Positions 7,863 to 16,571 are shown, counted from the stretch's first letter. The stretch is DNA of 34,452 nucleotides from Occallatibacter sp. (GCA_031296305.1 JARLFZ010000037.1:1-34452), one strand, 5' to 3'. Notes: generated by a model not told the origin, from the letters alone. Translations and numbers: made by a program.

Positions 7863-7891
7863 CCCCGGTCCCCAAATGCGAGGGACCGGGG
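7863..7891 (+). terminator. 10-bp GC hairpin after the exported-protein gene
   Basis: CCCCGGTCCC pairs perfectly with GGGACCGGGG around a 9-base loop, 22 bases after the stop codon. There is no U-run; it probably stabilises or ends the transcript. Confidence 0.4.
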
Positions 7892-7913
7892 GCACCAGCG
7901 GGGCACCAGCATT

Positions 7914-7963
7914 GCGGGGGTCTGGAGACCCCCGCGACAGCCGGTCTGGAGACCGGCGCTACA
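7914..7963. repeat. Family A paired-palindrome repeat, copy 2
   Basis: GGGGGTCTGGAGACCCCC, GCGACA, then GCCGGTCTGGAGACCGGC and GCTACA. It is the most symmetrical of the four copies and lies between two plus-strand genes. Confidence 0.85.
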
Positions 7964-8048
7964 GGTTGTCGCGGAGAAATTTTCGTCGCGGAACGAAAGA
8001 GGGCAGTGATAGGGTGGAACCACGACGGCTGGAGGCCGAGTCCGCCCT

Positions 8049-10082
8049 ATGCTTTTTCCCACCAGCTTGCGCCATTCGCGGCGTTTGGCCGGAATTTGCG
8101 TCTTCGCGTTTCTTGGTCTCTTGCTACTGCCGCGCGCGCCGCTGTGGTCACAGACCTTTGACGCGACGACCCTGCGCCAGCCCACTGACCTGGGCGTGGT
8201 GTGGCTGATCAAGGCAGGCGACGACGCGTCCTACGCACGCGGCGATTTCGACGACTCCCAGTGGACGCGCCTGGATACGAATCAGTCGCTGAAGCAGTTC
8301 TTTCCTGCGCAGCATCCGTCGGTGATCTGGTATCGCCTGCACATTAAAGTGGCTCCTAACGAGACCGGGCTTTCGCTCGAAGAGTTCAATCTCTCGAGTG
8401 CGTTTGAGATTTACGTGAACGGCGAGAGATTGTTCGCAAACGGCAGCGTCTCGCCGTATCACCCCTACGGCTTCCAGGCGCGCGTCGTAAAGCGCATTCC
8501 CGACGCGATGATTGCCACAGGCTCGGTGGTCATTGCCATGCGCCTGTATGTTTCCAGCAATGAGTGGGTCAGTTCCTTCCCCGGCTTTTATCCGTACAAC
8601 CTGACCATTGGCCAGGAGACCGCGCTCAGCGATCATGTGTGGCTCACGATCATTGGCGACAATCTTCTGGAGTGGTTTTACGAGTTTGCGGGATTGGGCC
8701 TGGGAATCATCGCGTTTGCGCTCTTCACGGCGCAGCGGCAGCAGCGCGAGTATCTATGGATTTTTCTTTTGTTCCTGGCCGCGGCGGTACACGCGCCGTT
8801 CAAGTTCTACCAGCTATTCCATAATCTTCCCACATGGTCGTCCTATATCGACGGCGGTTTCAACATCGCGGGCCTGGTGCTTCAAACTCTGATGTTTCTG
8901 GCCTTTCTGCGCATGCCGTTGAAGCGCTGGCTGCAGGCATTGCTGGTTGTTTCGGCGATCGGGATTCTCTTTGGATCGTGGCAGACGGCCAGCGGGACAG
9001 GTTCTTCAATCGGCGTATTGCTCAGTGTCACGCCGGAACTCAGCCTGATCGCGGGAATCATCCCGATCCTGCTCATCGTGCGCTGGCGCCGCGGCAATCA
9101 CGAAGCGGGCATTCTGCTGGTTCCGGCCGTAGTGGCGAGCCTGTCCATCTACGTGCAGCTCGGCATTTTCATCGTGAGCATGATCCCTGAGTTCGCAGGC
9201 CCAGCGTTCCATTTGCAGAAGGCGATCTTTAACTGGACGGCGGGGCCGTTCACTATCAGCGCCAACAACATCGACGGCTGTCTCTTCGTGCTTTCGCTGG
9301 CGGTGATTCTGGTTTTGCGCTCGACGCGCATTGCTCATCAGCAGGCGCACCTTGAAACGGAGATGGCGGCGGCGCGCGAGGTGCAGCAGATTATTCTTCC
9401 GGAGCAACTGGAGCACGTGCCGGGATTTTCGATTGAAAGCGCCTATGTTCCGGCGCAGCAGGTGGGCGGCGACTTCTTCCAGATTCTGCCTGCGGCGGAA
9501 GGCTCGCTGTTGCTGGTGATCGGCGACGTGGCCGGTAAGGGATTGCCCGCGGCCATGCTGGTATCCGTTCTGGTGGGCGCTATCCGCGGCGTAGCCGAAT
9601 ACACATCGGAGCCCGCGGAGCTGCTGGCCAACCTCAACCAGCGGCTCGTCGGTCGTGTGGCCGGCAACTTTTCCACGGCGCTGGCGGCGCACATTTTTTC
9701 AGATGGCTCTGTGGTCCTGTCGAACGCGGGGCATTTGCCGCCGTATCTCGATGGTCAGGAAGTGGCGATTTCGGGAGCGCTGCCGCTGGGCGCAAAAGCC
9801 GGCACGCGTTATGAGACCATGCGCTTCCAGATGCCGCGCGGCAGCCGGCTCACGTTCTATTCCGACGGCATCGTGGAAGCGCAGGACGCGAAAGGCGAGC
9901 TGTTCGGCTTCGAACGCAGCCGGCAGATTTCTATGGAGCCGGTGGCGGCGATCGTGGAGGCGGCAAAGCAGTTCGGGCAGCAGGACGATATGACGGTTAT
10001 CGCCATTACGCGCGATGCGGCCGCGGTGCGCGATGCGCAGGCGCAGAAGGCTTCGGTGGCCGCGCCGGCGCTGGCGAATTAA
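8049..10082 (+). CDS. Membrane-bound PP2C (SpoIIE/RsbU-type) serine phosphatase with extracytoplasmic sensor
   Basis: 677 residues in four parts. A signal/anchor helix is at about 13-33. A predicted periplasmic beta-sandwich follows (about 37-195, with DFDDSQWTRL and IWYRLHIK, as in galactose-binding-like folds). About seven membrane helices lie between 200 and 425, then a short coiled coil (EMAAAREVQQIILPEQ). The phosphatase domain (about 460-655) has metal-binding aspartates in GGDFF (475), IGDVAGKG (493), YSDG (606) and DDMTV (646/647). Such proteins sense an outside signal and dephosphorylate a STAS-type anti-anti-sigma factor in partner-switching pathways; no partner gene is adjacent. 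GGAGG lies 13 bases before the ATG, rather far. Confidence 0.87.
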   Translation: MLFPTSLRHSRRLAGICVFAFLGLLLLPRAPLWSQTFDATTLRQPTDLGVVWLIKAGDDASYARGDFDDSQWTRLDTNQSLKQFFPAQHPSVIWYRLHIKVAPNETGLSLEEFNLSSAFEIYVNGERLFANGSVSPYHPYGFQARVVKRIPDAMIATGSVVIAMRLYVSSNEWVSSFPGFYPYNLTIGQETALSDHVWLTIIGDNLLEWFYEFAGLGLGIIAFALFTAQRQQREYLWIFLLFLAAAVHAPFKFYQLFHNLPTWSSYIDGGFNIAGLVLQTLMFLAFLRMPLKRWLQALLVVSAIGILFGSWQTASGTGSSIGVLLSVTPELSLIAGIIPILLIVRWRRGNHEAGILLVPAVVASLSIYVQLGIFIVSMIPEFAGPAFHLQKAIFNWTAGPFTISANNIDGCLFVLSLAVILVLRSTRIAHQQAHLETEMAAAREVQQIILPEQLEHVPGFSIESAYVPAQQVGGDFFQILPAAEGSLLLVIGDVAGKGLPAAMLVSVLVGAIRGVAEYTSEPAELLANLNQRLVGRVAGNFSTALAAHIFSDGSVVLSNAGHLPPYLDGQEVAISGALPLGAKAGTRYETMRFQMPRGSRLTFYSDGIVEAQDAKGELFGFERSRQISMEPVAAIVEAAKQFGQQDDMTVIAITRDAAAVRDAQAQKASVAAPALAN

Positions 10083-10118
10083 GAGCCTCTCAGCCGGATC
10101 GGTTCGACCCTTGCGGCC

Positions 10119-10709
10119 TCACTTGTAATCGCGGACAGATTCCAAAAGGATGCGCTCCAGACCCGAGTAGTCCCGCCGCAAGTGGCTGAGCCTGGACGCG
10201 TCGATCATTTTCTGCTGAGTGTGGCCTCCCCACACGAGCCGGTGGCCTCCCGCGAAGGCCAGTTCGCGGATAAACTCGCGCTGCGCTCGGCCGTTTCCTT
10301 CGCGGAACGGATGAATCGCGTTGATTTCGCCGAGGAAGTATGCCGCGCGATGAGCCCACGCTGGCACGGGCAGATTCCTGAGCTGTTTTTCTTGTGTGAG
10401 CTCGGCTAAGAGCTTGTCGAGGTTCGGCCGCATATATTCGGGCGGAGGAAAGATCGCGCCTGGCTTGGAGATACTTACCGAGCGCAGTTCTCCAGCCCAT
10501 TCGTAGACATCCTGAAACATGTGGTGATGAATGGCGCACAGGTGTTCGGTATCGAAGTGCCCGCGAATCGGGTTCCGTTGCAGTTCGAGCAGGCGTCGCA
10601 TGGCGAGCGGAGTCTCCAACCGCTGCAAATCCGCAAGATTTGCTATAGCGAATTTGTTGGGCGGCGCAGAGCTTTCGTCACGACGGTATCGATGTGACAT
10701 GCGTTTCAC
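10119..10709 (-). CDS. Fic-domain toxin (AMP-transferase)
   Basis: 196-residue Fic protein. The catalytic loop HPFREGNGR (133-141) is a complete HxFx(D/E)GNGR motif, with His133 as the general base, so it should be active in AMP transfer. The substrate-docking flap is around SISKPGAIFPPP (79-90). There is no inhibitory helix within the protein; instead the antitoxin gene lies 22 bases upstream on the same strand, making it a class I Fic toxin-antitoxin pair. The related VbhT and FicT toxins adenylylate DNA gyrase and topoisomerase IV; that target is inferred here. The start is GTG 10709 or ATG 10700; neither has a clear Shine-Dalgarno, so translation may be coupled to the antitoxin. Confidence 0.88.
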   Translation of the reverse strand: MKRMSHRYRRDESSAPPNKFAIANLADLQRLETPLAMRRLLELQRNPIRGHFDTEHLCAIHHHMFQDVYEWAGELRSVSISKPGAIFPPPEYMRPNLDKLLAELTQEKQLRNLPVPAWAHRAAYFLGEINAIHPFREGNGRAQREFIRELAFAGGHRLVWGGHTQQKMIDASRLSHLRRDYSGLERILLESVRDYK

Positions 10710-10731
10710 GAGCGGAGGCAGTGAACAGCGA

Positions 10732-10956
10732 TTAAGCTACGCCCTCAGCAGGCTGTCTCACGTCCGCTCCGGCCACATGGCGTTCGATTGCAGAACCTAA
10801 CTGCTCGACGGACAGGGCGCCGGTGGCATACTGCTGGAGCAAAGACGCGGTTTCGGCATCCGGTTCCAGGCCTTCCATGCGGAAGGATGCAAGGACGCTA
10901 CTAACCTCCGTGCGGCGATCAACGGGGTGAACTGCCGGCTTGACCAAGGTCACCAT
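10732..10956 (-). CDS. VbhA-type antitoxin of the Fic toxin
   Basis: 74-residue antitoxin. The segment VLASFRMEGLEPDAE (21-35) contains the inhibitory motif (S/T)xxxE(G/N), here S24-x-x-x-E28-G29; Glu28 should block the ATP gamma-phosphate site of the Fic protein. It closely matches the Bartonella VbhA pattern (SxRxEGLEPDP) including the following helical region. GAGGAG lies about 10 bases before the ATG, and a TAGAAT at 10978-10983 (minus strand) is a possible -10 box. The gene is first in a two-gene unit with the toxin, downstream of the acyl-CoA synthetase gene. Confidence 0.85.
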   Translation of the reverse strand: MVTLVKPAVHPVDRRTEVSSVLASFRMEGLEPDAETASLLQQYATGALSVEQLGSAIERHVAGADVRQPAEGVA

Positions 10957-11025
10957 ACACCATCTTCTCCTCGTTCAATTCTACAACCAGCAAAGCTTTG
11001 CGCGACACCCATCCGCAGATTCGCT

Positions 11026-12732
11026 CTACGCCGTCGCCGTCTTCGCTACCGCCTGCAAGCCGCGCGCTTCAATCTCGAACTCGCGCATTTTGTACTTCTG
11101 AATCTTGCCTGAAAGCGTGGCGGGAAACTCCGTGGCGAAACGCACGTGCTCGGGAATTTTGTAGTAGGCGATTTGGCCCTGGCAGAATTCCCTGATCTCT
11201 TGCTCCGTGGCGTCGATATCTGGTTTCAGGCCGGGCCGCAGGCGGATCCACGCGACTACGATTTCGCCGAGGCGCGCGTTGGGAATGCCGAAGACCTGCA
11301 CCTCGCCCACCTTGGGATGCGTGTAGAGGAACTCCTCCACCTCGCGCGGGTAAATGTTTTCGCCGCCGCGAATGATCACGTCGCGGGAGCGGCCGGTGAT
11401 GTGGATGCAGCCGTCCTCCCGCATCACGCCCAAGTCTCCGGTGCGCAGCCATCCGTCGGGCTGGATCACCAGTGCCGTGCCCTCGGGATCGCCGTCGTAG
11501 CCCTTCATGAGGGCGTAGCCGCGCACGCACACTTCGCCTTGCTGGCCACGGGGTAGGGTCTCCTGGGAGTCGAGATTCGAATTGGGCTCCGCCCGGAGCG
11601 AAGCAATTTTGATGTCGGTCTGCGGCATGGCGCGGCCCACCGTGTTCACACGCACTTCCAGCGAATCGCCGGCGTCGCTCATGGTCACCACCGGCGAGGT
11701 TTCCGTTTGTCCGTAGGCAATTACCAGTTCGCGAATGTGCATCTCTTCGAGCACGCGCTTCATCAGTTCTACCGGGCACGGCGCGCCGCTCATCATGCCG
11801 GTGCGCAGGCTGCGCGTGTCGTAGTTCGCAAAATCGTCAAGTCCGAACTCCGCCACATACATTGCGGGAACACCGTAGACGCTGGTGGCATGCTCCTCGT
11901 GAATCGCTTTGAGCGTGGCCCGCGCGTCGAATGTCCAGTTGGGCAGAATGATGGCGGCGCCCGAGTTCACCGCGCTCATGGTTCCGATGACGCATCCATA
12001 GCAGTGGAAGAGCGGCACGGGGACGACAATTTTGTCCTGCTCGGTGTAGTGAAATCCCTGCGCGAGAAACTGGCCGTTGTTCACCACGTTGTGATGCGTG
12101 AGCATTACGCCCTTGGGGAGGCCGGTGGTGCCGCTCGTGTATTGAATATTCGCCACATCGTCTACGGCTACGTGGTCGGGCAGACGGCCATCGGAGTCGA
12201 GCAGCGCAGGCCACTCCGGCGAGTCGAAATAGATGGTGTGTTCGAGCGCCAGGTTGAGCCCGTGGCGCGCGCGGCCCAGAATATCCTCGTAATCGGCGTG
12301 TCTATCCTTGTGCCACAGAAAGAGCGCCTTCATACGCGAGCGCGTGAGCGTGAACTGCAGTTCATGCGAGCGGTAGGCGGGATTCACATTCACCAGCGCC
12401 GCTCCGGCGCGCGCGCAGCCCATGTGCAGGACGATCCACTCGGCGCAGTTGGTGGACCAGAGGCCGACAGGGTCGCCGCGACGGATGCCGAGCGACCACA
12501 ATCCGCGGGCTACACGATCCGCTTCGGCGCTCAGCTCTGCCCAGGTGAGGCGTCGATCCTGGTGGCGCGAGACCAACGCAGGCCGGTCCGGATAACGATC
12601 CGCTGTGCGTTGCAGCAGATCGCCAATTGTTAGTTCCAGCAGCGGCCTTGCCGGCCCGCGCGCGTAGCTCTGGGTCGAAATCTGCTCGTCAATATTCATG
12701 GAAGTTGTGGGATTCATCGAAATTGCGGGCAT
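11026..12732 (-). CDS. Fatty-acyl-CoA synthetase (AMP-binding, ACSF2/FadD type)
   Basis: 568-residue ANL-superfamily ligase that activates a fatty acid with ATP and CoA. The ATP-binding loop YTSGTTGLPKGVMLTH, the A5-like YGQTETSP, the A7/A8 region DGWLRTGDLG...GRSRDVIIRGGENIYP and the C-terminal catalytic Lys in SGKIQKYKMRE are all intact. The Tyr-Gly-Gln-Thr-Glu motif and 'GENIYP' favour fatty-acyl-CoA synthetases over acetyl-CoA synthetases; chain length cannot be set. The first ATG at 12732 is used, with ATGs at 12717 and 12699 as alternatives. Its divergent neighbour is mqnE. With glutaryl-CoA dehydrogenase nearby it suggests acyl-CoA metabolism, but they are not in an operon. Confidence 0.9.
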   Translation of the reverse strand: MPAISMNPTTSMNIDEQISTQSYARGPARPLLELTIGDLLQRTADRYPDRPALVSRHQDRRLTWAELSAEADRVARGLWSLGIRRGDPVGLWSTNCAEWIVLHMGCARAGAALVNVNPAYRSHELQFTLTRSRMKALFLWHKDRHADYEDILGRARHGLNLALEHTIYFDSPEWPALLDSDGRLPDHVAVDDVANIQYTSGTTGLPKGVMLTHHNVVNNGQFLAQGFHYTEQDKIVVPVPLFHCYGCVIGTMSAVNSGAAIILPNWTFDARATLKAIHEEHATSVYGVPAMYVAEFGLDDFANYDTRSLRTGMMSGAPCPVELMKRVLEEMHIRELVIAYGQTETSPVVTMSDAGDSLEVRVNTVGRAMPQTDIKIASLRAEPNSNLDSQETLPRGQQGEVCVRGYALMKGYDGDPEGTALVIQPDGWLRTGDLGVMREDGCIHITGRSRDVIIRGGENIYPREVEEFLYTHPKVGEVQVFGIPNARLGEIVVAWIRLRPGLKPDIDATEQEIREFCQGQIAYYKIPEHVRFATEFPATLSGKIQKYKMREFEIEARGLQAVAKTATA

Positions 12733-12766
12733 CTCTTTTCTGTCTCGTTATTTAGCGATGAAGGGC

Positions 12767-12869
12767 AGTGTACGCCGCAAAGCCGGCCACTTGGTGTGAT
12801 CTAAGCCACACCGAAGTGTACGCCTGGGGAGGTGAGCGGAGGAACCCGGATTCCGGTATCATCAGTGCT
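12767..12869. promoter_or_regulatory. Intergenic region between acyl-CoA synthetase and mqnE with repeats and -10 box
   Basis: A 10-bp direct repeat AGTGTACGCC occurs at 12767-12776 and 12815-12824. Between them GGTGTG (12793-12798) and CACACC (12807-12812) form an inverted repeat. A -10-like TATCAT at 12857-12862 lies exactly -13 to -8 from the mqnE ATG, suggesting a leaderless mRNA. The repeats could be regulator sites for either divergent gene; no regulator is identified. Confidence 0.4.
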
Positions 12870-14036
12870 ATGAGCGTTGAGACCGTGGGCTCTGGCCGGT
12901 CGGCCGGTTCCCCAAGCCACGCATTTCAAACGTACGATCCCCGACTGGAGCCGATCGCCGCCAAGGTGATGGCCGAGCAGCGGCTCAGTGCGGACGACGG
13001 CCTGGTCCTCTACGGCTCAAGTGACGTGCTTGCCGTGGGTTGGCTGGCCAACCATGTGCGCGAGCGCATGCACGGCGACGTGACTTACTTCAACGTCAAT
13101 CGCCATATCAACCCCACCAACGTGTGCGTCGCGGCCTGCAAGCTCTGCGCCTTCGGCCGCAAAAAAGGCGATCCCGCCGGTTACACCATGGCTCTCGAAG
13201 AGGCGTGGGAAACAGCCGCCTCCGGCTATTCTGAAGCCGTCACGGAGTTCCATATCGTCGGCGGCCTGCACCCCGATCTGCCGCTTGAATTCTTTCTCGA
13301 TCTCGTCCGCGGCCTCAAAGAGCGATTTCCCAAGGTGCACATCAAGGCTTTCACCATGGTGGAGATCGCGTTTCTGGCTCGCCGCGCCAAGCTCAGCATT
13401 GAAGAGACGCTACTCAAGCTCCGCGACGCGGGTGTGGACTCGATGCCCGGCGGCGGCGCGGAGATTTTTGCCGCGCGCGTGCGGTCGATCATCTGCGACC
13501 ACAAGATCGATGGCGAGGAGTGGCTGGAAACTGCGCGCATCGCGCACCGGCTGGGTTTCAAATCGAATGCGACGATGTTGTACGGGCATATCGAAAATGA
13601 CGCCGACCGCGTCGATCACCTGCTGAAGCTGCGCTCGTTGCAGGACGAGACTGGCGGCTTCCAGACTTTCATTCCGCTCGCGTTCCATCCTGAAAATACG
13701 ATGCTCGATCACCTGCCGGTGACGACGGGACTCACCGACCTGCGCCAGATCGCTGTCGGCCGGTTGCTGCTGGACAACTTTCCGCACATCAAGGCTTACT
13801 GGCAGATGATGACGCCCAAGATCGCGCAGATTGCGCTGCGCTTCGGCGCGGACGATCTCGACGGCACCGTGATCGAGGAGAAGATTTACCACGACGCCGG
13901 CGCCACCACGCCGCAGGGCATGACGCGCGGGCAGCTTTGCCGGCTGATCGCCGAGGCTGGGCGCACGCCCGTCGAGCGCGACACGCTTTATCACGCGGTG
14001 ACGCGGAGCGAAGACAGCTTCGTGGTGAGTGTCTAG
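12870..14036 (+). CDS. mqnE: Aminofutalosine synthase, menaquinone biosynthesis (radical SAM)
   Basis: Catalyses the radical-SAM coupling in the futalosine route to menaquinone: 3-[(1-carboxyvinyl)oxy]benzoate plus S-adenosylmethionine gives aminofutalosine. The iron-sulfur motif C86-x3-C90-x2-C93 (CVAACKLC) follows YFNVNRHINPTNVC. The downstream signatures EFHIVGGLHPDLP, KAFTMVEI, DSMPGGGAEIF, NATMLYGHIE and DETGGFQTFIPLAFHPEN strongly match MqnE rather than MqnC. The frame is open upstream to 12768, but ATG 12870 gives a normal length (388 residues) and follows a -10 box. No other menaquinone gene is in the window. Its TAG stop is the first three bases of a family B repeat element. Confidence 0.92.
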   Translation: MSVETVGSGRSAGSPSHAFQTYDPRLEPIAAKVMAEQRLSADDGLVLYGSSDVLAVGWLANHVRERMHGDVTYFNVNRHINPTNVCVAACKLCAFGRKKGDPAGYTMALEEAWETAASGYSEAVTEFHIVGGLHPDLPLEFFLDLVRGLKERFPKVHIKAFTMVEIAFLARRAKLSIEETLLKLRDAGVDSMPGGGAEIFAARVRSIICDHKIDGEEWLETARIAHRLGFKSNATMLYGHIENDADRVDHLLKLRSLQDETGGFQTFIPLAFHPENTMLDHLPVTTGLTDLRQIAVGRLLLDNFPHIKAYWQMMTPKIAQIALRFGADDLDGTVIEEKIYHDAGATTPQGMTRGQLCRLIAEAGRTPVERDTLYHAVTRSEDSFVVSV

Positions 14037-14167
14037 AACTAGTTGCAATGAATTATTGGAGCGGATTGAAAAACATCCCTCTGGGGTTAAAACCCCGCTG
14101 TTTATGCGCCTTTCATGACACGGCTAAAGCCGTGCCCTTTCAAAGCATGAATTCATGCGACCAGTTC
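14034..14167. repeat. Family B hairpin element, copy 1, at the mqnE stop codon
   Basis: Contains TGGGGTTAAAACCCC, a 20-30 base spacer, and CACGGCTAAAGCCGTG followed by CCCTTTCAAAG. Its ends are imperfect inverted repeats: GAACTAGTTGCAATGAAT at 14036-14053 against ATTCATGCGACCAGTTC at 14151-14167. It fills the gap between the convergent ends of mqnE and the DUF1080 gene. The left end begins TAGAACT, whose TAG is the mqnE stop. Confidence 0.65.
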
Positions 14168-14175
14168 CAAGGCGT

Positions 14176-14967
14176 TTACGGCAGCTCGCGCACCCAGATG
14201 TTGCGGAAGCTCATGGGCTCGCTTTTGTCGCCGTGCGCCTGCAGTTTGATGGCTGCGCCATCGAAGGCCTTGTAGAACGGCTTGCCGCGGTAGAGCGTTT
14301 CGCCCTTCAGCTCAAAGTGGTTCTGCACGAGCACTCCGTTATAGAACACCGTCACGTATGCGGGCGTCTTGAGCGATCCGTCGGCGTTGAAGACGGGCGC
14401 GGTCCACACCACGTCGTAACTCTGCCACTCGCCCGGCTTGCGGGCCGGGTTCACCAGGGGAATCGACTGCTTGTAGATGCTGCCCACCATGCCGTTTACG
14501 TAGGTCGAGTTGTTGTAGCCGTCAAGCACCTGGAGTTCGTAGCCAGCGTCGCCCGGCCCCGTGGAAGCGAGAAAGACACCGCTATTACCGCGCCCCTGGC
14601 CGGTCCCGGTAATGTTCGCCGGAATCCTGAACTCCACGTGCAACTGGTAGTTGTGGAAGTGCCGCCGGGTCTCGATGTTGCCTGTGCTCTTGGCCACGGT
14701 GAGCAGGCCGTCGGCCACAGTCCACTTGGCGGGGGTGTGATCCTGCGCCGAGATCCACTCGTCTTCATTTTTTCCGTCAAAGAGAACGATGGCATCTGAC
14801 GGCGGCGCGTTCGGGGTTTCGGCTGGCGTGACCACGACTGGGACGGGCTGCCACAATTCGGTCTCTTCGGGTTTGGGCTGCGGCGACGGTTGTTGCGCGC
14901 GCGCTGCGGGTGCAGCCAATACCCCGACTGCGGCCAACATGAGAAAAAAAGACTTCGTTTGCGTCAT
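14176..14967 (-). CDS. Secreted DUF1080 (3-keto-disaccharide hydrolase-like) protein
   Basis: 263 residues with a Sec signal (cleavage after ARA, residue 24). The mature protein has a concanavalin-like jelly roll: LFDGKNEDEW (62-71), NYQLHVEFRIP, GRGNSGVFLAS, YELQVLDGYNN, and IKLQAHGDK...FRNIWVREL. These are the marks of DUF1080, a family in which some members cleave 3-keto-glycosides in sugar oxidation pathways; others have no known activity. TATACA (14977-14982, minus strand) ends 9 bases before the ATG with no Shine-Dalgarno, a near-leaderless arrangement. It is probably periplasmic or cell-surface. Confidence 0.82.
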   Translation of the reverse strand: MTQTKSFFLMLAAVGVLAAPAARAQQPSPQPKPEETELWQPVPVVVTPAETPNAPPSDAIVLFDGKNEDEWISAQDHTPAKWTVADGLLTVAKSTGNIETRRHFHNYQLHVEFRIPANITGTGQGRGNSGVFLASTGPGDAGYELQVLDGYNNSTYVNGMVGSIYKQSIPLVNPARKPGEWQSYDVVWTAPVFNADGSLKTPAYVTVFYNGVLVQNHFELKGETLYRGKPFYKAFDGAAIKLQAHGDKSEPMSFRNIWVRELP

Positions 14968-14976
14968 GCAAGAGAG

Positions 14977-14982
14977 TGTATA
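14977..14982 (-). promoter_or_regulatory. Candidate -10 box TATACA for the DUF1080 gene
   Basis: On the minus strand TATACA occupies -15 to -10 relative to the ATG at 14967. No Shine-Dalgarno lies between them. The -35 is not clear. Confidence 0.4.
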
Positions 14983-15021
14983 TCGGCAGGGTCCGATACT
15001 GGGTCGGCTCCCTTATTCGCG

Positions 15022-16455
15022 CTAGTTCTGCGCCATCGCTGCGGGCGATTTCTCATTCGCCGTAAACGTGGTCCAAGGTCCCGCTTTCATGTCGTGCAGA
15101 ATTGGCTTCTGCCACGCGAACTCCGGATGCGCGGCGAGAAACGGTGCGGCGATGAAATCTTCGCCGCAGGGATGGCCCGCGCGGCCGATGAAGCTCATTT
15201 TCGCCGCCAGGTCAGAGTCCATGACCTTGCCCGTCACTGCGCCCCCGGGATCGAATGGCGGATTGTCCCACACTTTCTCGCCAACAGGAGACGTCTCTTC
15301 GTGGCCGCACAGGCTGCGCTTGCCGGCGTCGATCTTGTGCTCATAGGTGTCGTAGTGGTCGGAGAGGTAGGCCTCGGCCAGCGCCGTATCCAGCTCGCCG
15401 TAGTGCTCCTTCATGAACTGCTCGGCGCGAATGTGGCGCGCATTCATGGTACTCTCCGCATTGCCGGGATCGAAGCCTAGCGTGTCGTCGCGAATCAGCG
15501 CCGGGTCCGCGGCAAAATTCGATGAGACGAAGTAGCCGTCCTTCTTCTTCGTGAGTGGCGTGTTCTTCAGTCCCAGTTCCAGGTACGCAATCTCGCCCGT
15601 TTTGCGGTCGCCGATCAACCATGAATTCGCGTAGCCGCCGTTGTTGCCCTTGCGCATGATGGCGGCGTATTCGTCGATCGACGTGGCGTACTGCATGGCC
15701 TTGCGCGAGCGGTCGAACTCGGCAATGCCGTGCACATCGAATCCCTTGATCATGGGCAGCGTGGTTTCGGTAATCATCAGGCCGCTCGCGTTTACGCCGA
15801 AATCGTCCTGGCTCGTGATCCCGCCCGGCATGCCGTCCATCAAGATGTGCTGTCCGCTCGCGGGCACAATGTCAAAGACCACGGTCCAGCGCTCGCCTTC
15901 CGCATAGGAGCTCCAATTGTTGTGCGCGATCACGATTTTCCCGCCCTTGGTTGCCGAACCGGTGGCAATAAACGCGCTGCATTTACCCGGCGCTTTGGGC
16001 TCGTTCGCGGTCGTCGCGTTTTTCTTGTCGTCGAGCCACGGCACATAGTAGTCGGAAAGCTCGATGTAGCCGTTCAGCGCGACAACATCCCACAAGTCCA
16101 GGTGCGATCCGTGCGCCTTCAGGCCTGCTGCAATGCCTGTTAACTCCTGCTGATACTCGGCGTCGAGGTGCGGCCACAGCACATTCTTTGCGGCGTCGCG
16201 AAAGAAACTCCATTTATGCTTGGCGTGTTGCGGCGCTTCCACTTTGTAGACGAGAATGTTGTCTTCGATCTCTCGAGCCAGCAGGTAGCCGTGCTGAAAG
16301 CCGACATGCTCGGGTGTGCCTTCCAAATGCACATAGGTCCATCCACCTTCGTTGAACTTGTAAGCGCCGGCGAGGCGCGCATCGGGCGCTACGGCAGCGG
16401 ATGCGGTGAACGCGGTTAAGAGCGAGGCGGCAACAAGTAAAGCACGGAAGCGCAT
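15022..16455 (-). CDS. Secreted Ntn-hydrolase, phospholipase B-like/C45 acyltransferase family
   Basis: 477 residues with a Sec signal (MRFRALLVAASLLTAFTASA). The motif GKCSAFIATGSATKGG (157-172) with Cys159 is the likely autocatalytic N-terminal nucleophile of the mature chain. IVIAHNNWSSY, GITSQDDFGVNASGLMITET and GNNGGYANSWLIGD also fit this group, which cleaves amides or acyl chains (phospholipase B-like proteins, acyl-coenzyme A:6-APA acyltransferase relatives). The substrate is unknown. AAGGAG lies 8 bases before the ATG. It precedes the DUF1080 gene on the same strand with a 54-base gap. Confidence 0.75.
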   Translation of the reverse strand: MRFRALLVAASLLTAFTASAAVAPDARLAGAYKFNEGGWTYVHLEGTPEHVGFQHGYLLAREIEDNILVYKVEAPQHAKHKWSFFRDAAKNVLWPHLDAEYQQELTGIAAGLKAHGSHLDLWDVVALNGYIELSDYYVPWLDDKKNATTANEPKAPGKCSAFIATGSATKGGKIVIAHNNWSSYAEGERWTVVFDIVPASGQHILMDGMPGGITSQDDFGVNASGLMITETTLPMIKGFDVHGIAEFDRSRKAMQYATSIDEYAAIMRKGNNGGYANSWLIGDRKTGEIAYLELGLKNTPLTKKKDGYFVSSNFAADPALIRDDTLGFDPGNAESTMNARHIRAEQFMKEHYGELDTALAEAYLSDHYDTYEHKIDAGKRSLCGHEETSPVGEKVWDNPPFDPGGAVTGKVMDSDLAAKMSFIGRAGHPCGEDFIAAPFLAAHPEFAWQKPILHDMKAGPWTTFTANEKSPAAMAQN

Positions 16456-16571
16456 AAGTTGAGCTCCTTGGGCGTTTGAATTTTCAAGGACAACGGGGTG
16501 ATCGAAAACGCGAATTTTCCGATCCTATTCTGCCAGATTGAGATGAGTGTACACTTGGGTGCGCTGCTTAA

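Noticed and set aside
11707..12633. Plus-strand open frame opposite the acyl-CoA synthetase
   Set aside because: Shadow of a gene with all motifs intact on the other strand.
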